Shown here: positions 59,357 to 64,000 of the stretch, one piece after another
Position numbering within the stretch: position 1 is the stretch's first letter
How the letters are laid out: every line of letters starts with the position of its first letter
NCBI RefSeq assembly: GCF_016019955.1
Contig: NZ_JAECRZ010000002.1
Location: 186,001-250,000 of the forward strand
Source of the DNA: Thiosulfatihalobacter marinus
Lineage (GTDB): Bacteria > Pseudomonadota > Alphaproteobacteria > Rhodobacterales > Rhodobacteraceae
Direction of reading: 5' to 3'
Length of the DNA stretch: 64,000 nt
Made by a program: the position numbers and the translations under genes
Notes under the pieces: generated by a model
Seen by the model: only the letters and a program-made list of their open reading frames with translations
What the model was told of the DNA's origin: nothing
The model's database searches: none

Positions 59357-60433
59357 ATGACTGAACTGGTCATTCAAAACCTGTACAAACGCTATGGTGA
59401 GGTCGAAGTCCTCAAGGACATCAACCTTACCGTCAAAACCGGAGAGTTTACCGTTTTTGTCGGCCCGTCGGGCTGTGGCAAGTCGACATTGCTGCGGATG
59501 ATTTGCGGTCTGGACGAAGTGTCTTCGGGCGAGATCGCCATTGACGGAGAGTTGATGAACGCCGTGCCTCCGTCCAAGCGCGGTATTGCGATGGTGTTTC
59601 AGTCCTACGCGCTTTATCCGCATATGTCGGTGGCGCAGAACATGGGCTATGCGCTGCGTCTGGCAGGCGAAAGCAAGGAACTGATCGCCGAGCGCGTCAC
59701 GCGGGCGTCCGAGATCCTCAAGATCGACGATTATCTGGACCGCAAGCCCCGCCAACTGTCCGGCGGCCAGCGTCAGCGGGTGGCGATTGGCAGGGCGATT
59801 GTGCGCGAGCCCAAGATCTTCCTGTTTGACGAGCCGCTGTCGAATCTTGATGCGGCCCTGCGTGTGGATATGCGGATGGAGTTTGCCCGTCTCAAGGACC
59901 GTCTGGGTACGACGATGATCTATGTCACCCACGATCAGGTCGAGGCGATGACGCTGGCTGACAAGATCGTGGTCATGCGCGACGGGCGGATCGAGCAGGT
60001 CGGCAGCCCGCTGGATTTGTATCACCATCCGGAAAACCGTTTTGTCGCCGGGTTCATCGGCAGCCCCAAGATGAACTTTTTGCCCGTCACCGGCGGTGAT
60101 GGTGCGCGGCTGCGGCTGCCCGGTGGCTCTGTCGCAGCCCCGCGGATCGGGAAACCTTTTGAAATCGGCGTGCGTCCCGAGCATATGGAAATCACTGACG
60201 GTGCCGAAAACACCCTTACTGGCAATGTGCTGACTTCCGAGCATCTAGGCAGCGACACGTTCGCCTATGTTCAGATTGAAGGCGTCGAGCGTCCGGCAAT
60301 GGTGCGTCTGGACGGCGAGCGCCAGATCACCCACGGCGAAGACGTGTCGATCGGCTTTGCGGACTCGGCGGTTCACTACTTTGGCTCCGACGGTCTGACC
60401 ATTTCGCAAGCGCAGGTTCCGGCGGCGGCATGA
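59357..60433 (+). CDS. ugpC: Sugar ABC importer ATP-binding protein (MalK/UgpC type)
   Basis: The 358-residue ATPase has Walker A (G-P-S-G-C-G-K-S-T), Q-loop V-F-Q-S-Y-A-L-Y-P-H-M, signature L-S-G-G-Q-R-Q-R-V, Walker B (I-F-L-F-D-E-P) and a C-terminal TOBE/regulatory domain with R-P-E-H. It energises a sugar importer. Its binding protein is at 62767; permeases presumably follow beyond the right edge. The gene symbol denotes family, not proven substrate. Confidence 0.92.
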   Translation: MTELVIQNLYKRYGEVEVLKDINLTVKTGEFTVFVGPSGCGKSTLLRMICGLDEVSSGEIAIDGELMNAVPPSKRGIAMVFQSYALYPHMSVAQNMGYALRLAGESKELIAERVTRASEILKIDDYLDRKPRQLSGGQRQRVAIGRAIVREPKIFLFDEPLSNLDAALRVDMRMEFARLKDRLGTTMIYVTHDQVEAMTLADKIVVMRDGRIEQVGSPLDLYHHPENRFVAGFIGSPKMNFLPVTGGDGARLRLPGGSVAAPRIGKPFEIGVRPEHMEITDGAENTLTGNVLTSEHLGSDTFAYVQIEGVERPAMVRLDGERQITHGEDVSIGFADSAVHYFGSDGLTISQAQVPAAA

Positions 60434-61245
60434 CCGATCTATATGACGAACACCCAGAGCTGCGCCCGGTAAATGTGGACGCGGCCCGCTACCCCTCGCT
60501 GGTCGGGCGGGGGGTGCTGATCACCGGCGGCGGATCGGGGATCGGCGCGGGATTGGTAGAGGCGTTCTGCGCGCAGGGTGCCAGGGTCGGATTCGTCGAG
60601 CTGTCAACGGATTTTGCACAGGCCACCGTCGACGCGGTTGAGTCCGCTACCGGCAACCGTCCCGCCTATGCGACTGTTGATTTGCGTGACATTGATGCAC
60701 TCAAGGCGGCTGTGGCCGATCTGCGCGTGAAAACAGGGCCGTTTTCGGTGTTGGTCAACAATGCCGGAAATGACGATCGCGTTCCGGCGATGGACGTGAC
60801 GCCTGACTATTGGGACGAGCGTTTCCAGACTAACCTCCGCCACCATTTCTTTGCCGCTCAGGCGGTTCAGGGCGACATGATTGCGCAAGGTGGCGGGTCG
60901 ATCATCAACATGGGATCGAACAGCTGGATGCAGGGCGCGCCTGGGCTTATCGCCTATACCACCGCCAAATCGGCCGTGCAGGGCATGACAAAATCGCTGG
61001 CACGCGAATGGGGCGTGCACAGGATCCGGGTGAACAGCATCGTGCCCGGCTGGATACTGACTGAACGGCAGGTCGTGCGCGCCAAGGCGATCTATCAGGA
61101 CAAGTTCGACGATTATCTGACGCGCCAGTGCCTTAAAGAGTTCCTGTTGCCGCCTGATGTCGCGCGCATGGCGCTGTGGCTGGCGGCGGACGACAGCCGT
61201 CTGGTCACCTCGCAAAGTTTTATCGTAGACGGGGGTGTGGTGTGA
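60430..61245 (+). CDS. XylB-like sugar 1-dehydrogenase (SDR)
   Basis: The 271-residue SDR strongly recalls Caulobacter D-xylose 1-dehydrogenase: Y-P-S-L-V-G-R near 21-27, T-G-G-G-S-G-I-G-A-G-L (32-42), N-N-A-G-N-D-D-R (110-117), Y-W-D-E-R (127-131), N-L-R-H-H. The catalytic residues are S163, Y176 and K180. It would oxidise an aldose to its lactone, which the fused SMP-30 domain can hydrolyse. It overlaps the ATPase gene by 4 bp and the sulfatase start by 1 bp. The sugar may be a pentose, fucose or galactose type. Confidence 0.9.
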   Translation: MTDLYDEHPELRPVNVDAARYPSLVGRGVLITGGGSGIGAGLVEAFCAQGARVGFVELSTDFAQATVDAVESATGNRPAYATVDLRDIDALKAAVADLRVKTGPFSVLVNNAGNDDRVPAMDVTPDYWDERFQTNLRHHFFAAQAVQGDMIAQGGGSIINMGSNSWMQGAPGLIAYTTAKSAVQGMTKSLAREWGVHRIRVNSIVPGWILTERQVVRAKAIYQDKFDDYLTRQCLKEFLLPPDVARMALWLAADDSRLVTSQSFIVDGGVV

Positions 61246-62672
61246 TGCAGCCTAACATATTGTTTCTGTTGCCAGATCAGCTGCGGCCCGATTTTCTGGG
61301 CTGTTATGGCGCGGATTTTCTGCAGACCTCGGCGATTGACGGGCTTGCCGGGCGGGGCGTGCGTTATGACACAGTGATCTCGCCCAGTCCGATCTGTGTG
61401 CCGGCCCGCGCCTCGATGCTGACCGGGCAAAGTGCCGCCAGCAACGGCGTGATTGACAACATCGCTTGGCTGCGCCCTGACAAGGGCGAGATGGGCATTC
61501 GTACCTGGCCCGAGCGGCTGGCGCAGGGCGGTTATCATACGGCGGCGATCGGCAAGATGCATTTCTATCCGTGGGACATTTCCGAAGGGTTCGAGACCCG
61601 CATCATCGCCGAAGACAAGCGCCATATCCACGTCGAGGATGACTATCACGACTGGCTGCGCGCGCGCGGGCTTCGCAGACAGCATGGCAACGAGCAGCGT
61701 GGGTACCAGGAAAACAAGGGGGCCTCACTCAACGATCTGCCGGACGCGGCGCAGGTGGATCGCTGGGTCGCGAACCAAACCGCCGATTGGCTGCGCAACT
61801 ATGGCGGGGACCGCCCCTTTGCGCTGATGGTCGGTTTTCCGGGCCCGCATTGCCCTTATGACCCGCCCGAGGCGGCGCTTGCGCGGATCAATGCGCAGAA
61901 CATGCCAGATCCGCTGCCGCGCACCGGAGAATCCGTCAGCCACCGCGACACCTTTGTTGCTTCATACAAGCGAGCCTGGGCGGATCTGGACTACTCGACG
62001 CTGGAGCGCGACGAAATCCGCCGCATCCGCCATCACTATGCCGCGCTGGTCGAGCGGCTGGACGAGGATGTCGCAACTATTTTGGCGGCGCTTGAACTGT
62101 CCGGCCAACTGGACAACACCATCGTTGTTTTTGCATCGGATCACGGCGACTATCTTGGGGACTACGGGCTGGTCGGCAAAACCTATTTCCACGAACCAGC
62201 TATTCGCGTGCCCCTGATCGTGACGGATTTCCGCGCCCCGGGTGCGGCGACGGATACGGTTCCGCGCAGCCTGTTGGACCTTTTTCCCAGCTTTCTGGAG
62301 TGGGGTGGCCTTGATCCTGTGACGCAGGCGCAAGGGACGGCTTTGTCCGAAGCCCCTTCGGGGCGCGTGATCACTGGCATGACCACACATGGTGTCATGG
62401 CACGCAGCGCCACACACAAGCTGATGCGCTATCGCAACGGGACGCAGGCGCTGTTCGATCTCGTCAACGACCCGGGCGAGTTGGACAACAGAATCAGTGA
62501 CCTGGCGCTGTCAGAAATTCGTGACACATTAGAGTTGGAACTGGCCCGCCAGCTCATCGAAGACACAATCGCCGGTCATGCGGACAAGAAAGTGCCTGCC
62601 GCTCAAGCATCTGTACCACACGGCTTTTTCGGGCGCGACTGGCGGCGACCCTACCCAGTCATCCAAAGATAG
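61245..62672 (+). CDS. Cytosolic type I sulfatase in sugar import operon
   Basis: The 475-residue enzyme has the canonical C51-V-P-A-R55 signature for formylglycine, D11 and D-H-G-D as metal ligands, and no signal peptide (begins M-Q-P-N-I-L-F-L-L-P-D-Q). It overlaps the XylB-like gene by 1 bp and ends 94 bp before the binding-protein gene. It should remove sulfate from an imported sulfated sugar in the cytosol. Choline-sulfatase-like proteins share this motif; sugar context favours a sugar sulfate. Confidence 0.93.
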   Translation: MQPNILFLLPDQLRPDFLGCYGADFLQTSAIDGLAGRGVRYDTVISPSPICVPARASMLTGQSAASNGVIDNIAWLRPDKGEMGIRTWPERLAQGGYHTAAIGKMHFYPWDISEGFETRIIAEDKRHIHVEDDYHDWLRARGLRRQHGNEQRGYQENKGASLNDLPDAAQVDRWVANQTADWLRNYGGDRPFALMVGFPGPHCPYDPPEAALARINAQNMPDPLPRTGESVSHRDTFVASYKRAWADLDYSTLERDEIRRIRHHYAALVERLDEDVATILAALELSGQLDNTIVVFASDHGDYLGDYGLVGKTYFHEPAIRVPLIVTDFRAPGAATDTVPRSLLDLFPSFLEWGGLDPVTQAQGTALSEAPSGRVITGMTTHGVMARSATHKLMRYRNGTQALFDLVNDPGELDNRISDLALSEIRDTLELELARQLIEDTIAGHADKKVPAAQASVPHGFFGRDWRRPYPVIQR

Positions 62673-62689
62673 TTGGAACTCTGTTTCAA
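62673..62689. promoter_or_regulatory. Cluster D operator, copy 2
   Basis: TTGGAACTCTGTTTCAA starts immediately after the sulfatase stop codon, 94 bp before the binding-protein start. It differs from copy 1 only in the centre. Confidence 0.75.
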
Positions 62690-62728
62690 TTGGCTGGACG
62701 GACGAGGTCTTTCCCGCTAAAAGAAAAC

Positions 62729-62745
62729 TTGGAACTCTGTTTCAA
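62729..62745. promoter_or_regulatory. Cluster D operator, copy 3
   Basis: The same TTGGAACTCTGTTTCAA, 56 bp downstream of copy 2 and 21 bp before the GTG start at 62767. Two identical sites in tandem suggest cooperative or looped regulation of the transporter by the IclR-lactonase. Confidence 0.75.
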
Positions 62746-62766
62746 ATAATTCACGGGAGGAAAGAC

Positions 62767-64000
62767 GTGAGACACTTCTTCAAGAAAGCCGCCGGCGTTG
62801 TAACCGCTGCCGCACTGACCGCCGGGGCGGCTTCGGCCGATACGGTCGAGTTCATGAACTGGCTCGGTGCCGAGGAAACCGGCAAGGACACGCTGGCCCA
62901 AATGGTCGCCAGCTTCGACGGCGAAGTTGACATCCAGCCCTATGCCTGGGGCGATCTGCCCAAGAACCTGTTCCTGCGCGCGCGTTCGAAAACGCTGCCC
63001 GATGTCAGCCAGATCCAGGGCCGCATGCTGCCCACCTTCGCCTCGATCGGCGAGATGGTCGACCTGAACGAGGTCATCGGCAAAGAGAAACTGCAAGAGA
63101 TCTTCCCGGCAAGCTTCCTTGCTATGGGCGACATCGACGGCAAACAGCTGGCACTGCCGTGGATCGGCGGAACCATCGGCTGGGTTGCCAACATGGAAGT
63201 GCTGGAAGCCGCCGGTGTTGCGGAAATTCCGACCACAGTGGATGAATTCAAGGCCGCCCTGATCGCCGTGCGCGACAATGTCCCGAACTCGGTGCCCTAC
63301 GCTCTGGCGACCAAGAACAACAACTCGATCCTGCTGGACTATCTGATCTGGAGCTGGACCTTCGGGTCCGACGTGATCGTCGATGGCAAACCGATGGTGA
63401 ATGGCCCCGAAGGCAAGGCGACGCTCGCTTTCCTGACAGAGCTGGTTCAGGAACGTATGGCCGCGCCTGAAATCGACCGTCCGGACTCGCGCCGTCTGTT
63501 CGCACAAGGCGCATCGGCCTTCTATCTTGATGCTCCGGTTGCGCGCACATTTGCCCGCAAGTTCTCGGGTCGTGACATGGAAATTGATCCGGCCGTCAAG
63601 CCAATCCAGGGTCCGGTCCTGAACGCAGGCGACACGCCGCAGTCGATCCAGTGGGGCCACGTGATCGCCATCTTCGGCGAGGAAAACGCCACGCCCGACA
63701 GCGACGCGGTCAAGTTCGTGATGCATCTTCTGTCGGATGATGTGCTGGTGGATTACGCTTCGAACCAGGGTGTTCTGCCGACCACCAAGAACGGTCTGGC
63801 TTCGGATGCCATCAACGGCGACGCCTACCTGAAAGACTGGGCCGCCGCGTCCGTCGCGCCGCGCCGCAATACCATCGCCTCGCTTGAAAACGGCGGCGAA
63901 GTGGCTGGCATCATCGGCGAAGAAGTCCAGTCCGCGATCCTGGGTCAGAAGACACCGGATCAGGCTGCCGACGACATGCAGGCCCGGCTCGAGGCGGCAA
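62767..64000 (+). CDS. Sugar ABC importer substrate-binding protein, partial
   Basis: About 411 codons are visible before the right edge; the remaining C-terminus is missing. It starts at GTG 62767 behind GGGAGG, with a signal peptide (about 1-24) and a family 1 extracellular solute-binding fold: N-W-L-G-A-E near the start, L-P-W-I-G-G-T, and V-P-Y-A. It belongs with the UgpC-type ATPase at 59357. Two operator copies precede it, so it should be the most tightly controlled part of cluster D. Confidence 0.93.
   Translation, partial: MRHFFKKAAGVVTAAALTAGAASADTVEFMNWLGAEETGKDTLAQMVASFDGEVDIQPYAWGDLPKNLFLRARSKTLPDVSQIQGRMLPTFASIGEMVDLNEVIGKEKLQEIFPASFLAMGDIDGKQLALPWIGGTIGWVANMEVLEAAGVAEIPTTVDEFKAALIAVRDNVPNSVPYALATKNNNSILLDYLIWSWTFGSDVIVDGKPMVNGPEGKATLAFLTELVQERMAAPEIDRPDSRRLFAQGASAFYLDAPVARTFARKFSGRDMEIDPAVKPIQGPVLNAGDTPQSIQWGHVIAIFGEENATPDSDAVKFVMHLLSDDVLVDYASNQGVLPTTKNGLASDAINGDAYLKDWAAASVAPRRNTIASLENGGEVAGIIGEEVQSAILGQKTPDQAADDMQARLEAA

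Overview
The window is high-GC, densely packed and rich in ATGA-type overlapping genes. TRAP and ribose-type sugar importers, SMP-30 lactonases, MocDEF-like oxygenase genes and an SHP/DHC cytochrome cluster together suggest an alphaproteobacterium of the Rhodobacterales (Roseobacter-like), probably marine. The taxonomic call is inference from gene content and family resemblance only. No rRNA, tRNA, CRISPR array or intact phage was seen.

Layout. (1) 1-5.5 kb: an exported sulfatase running off the left edge, a divergent cytosolic sulfatase, a class 3 aldehyde dehydrogenase and a class III aminotransferase. (2) 5.8-28.6 kb: a copper, thiol-redox and cytochrome c island. It holds a CopZ-like chaperone, a DUF302/rhodanese/ATC-hydrolase cassette, a two-component system, ccmFGHI without ccmABCDE, a ScsB-like DsbD, a ScsC-like DsbA, two L,D-transpeptidases, two c-type cytochromes, a cupredoxin, a Tat-exported multicopper oxidase, the CopA Cu+ ATPase with a typical CueR-type promoter, and CueR. 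(3) 28.6-34.0 kb: a haem module made of a cytochrome b561-dihaem fusion, SHP (DUF1924) and free DHC, next to a PepSY protein plus two-component system. Matching CTGACA-N5-CTGACA direct repeats lie upstream of the cytochrome operon and of a second PepSY gene, and a 12-bp inverted repeat covers the ribosome binding site of the fusion gene. (4) 34.2-36.9 kb: a decaying patch with IS3-family remnants, a beta-lactamase-fold gene with one in-frame stop, and a broken amidohydrolase.

(5) 37-64 kb: four neighbouring sugar or sugar-acid catabolic clusters, each with its own regulator type. Cluster A has GntR/FCD, an SMP-30 lactonase, an enolase-superfamily enzyme, a ribose-type ABC importer, an SDR, an aldose epimerase and UxuA. 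Cluster B has GntR/FCD, a TRAP importer, an SDR, an SMP-30 lactonase and a galactonate dehydratase-like enolase. Cluster C has LacI with three evenly spaced operator-like palindromes and a desaturase-fold oxygenase, Rieske ferredoxin and ferredoxin reductase (MocDEF-like). Cluster D has an IclR regulator fused to an SMP-30 lactonase, an enolase-superfamily enzyme, a MalK/UgpC-type ATPase, a XylB-like sugar dehydrogenase, a cytosolic sulfatase and a sugar-binding protein. Three copies of one 17-bp palindrome flank cluster D.

How the genes work together (inference): three of the clusters carry the same oxidative triad of sugar 1-dehydrogenase, lactonase and sugar-acid dehydratase behind different importers. 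Cluster D adds intracellular desulfation and cluster C a likely oxidative O-demethylation or hydroxylation. This looks like a hot spot for using decorated (sulfated, methylated) algal sugars. The strongest leads for undescribed biology are the IclR-lactonase fusion with its operators, the LacI-controlled MocDEF-like oxygenase, and the b561-dihaem/SHP/DHC module with its PepSY two-component system.
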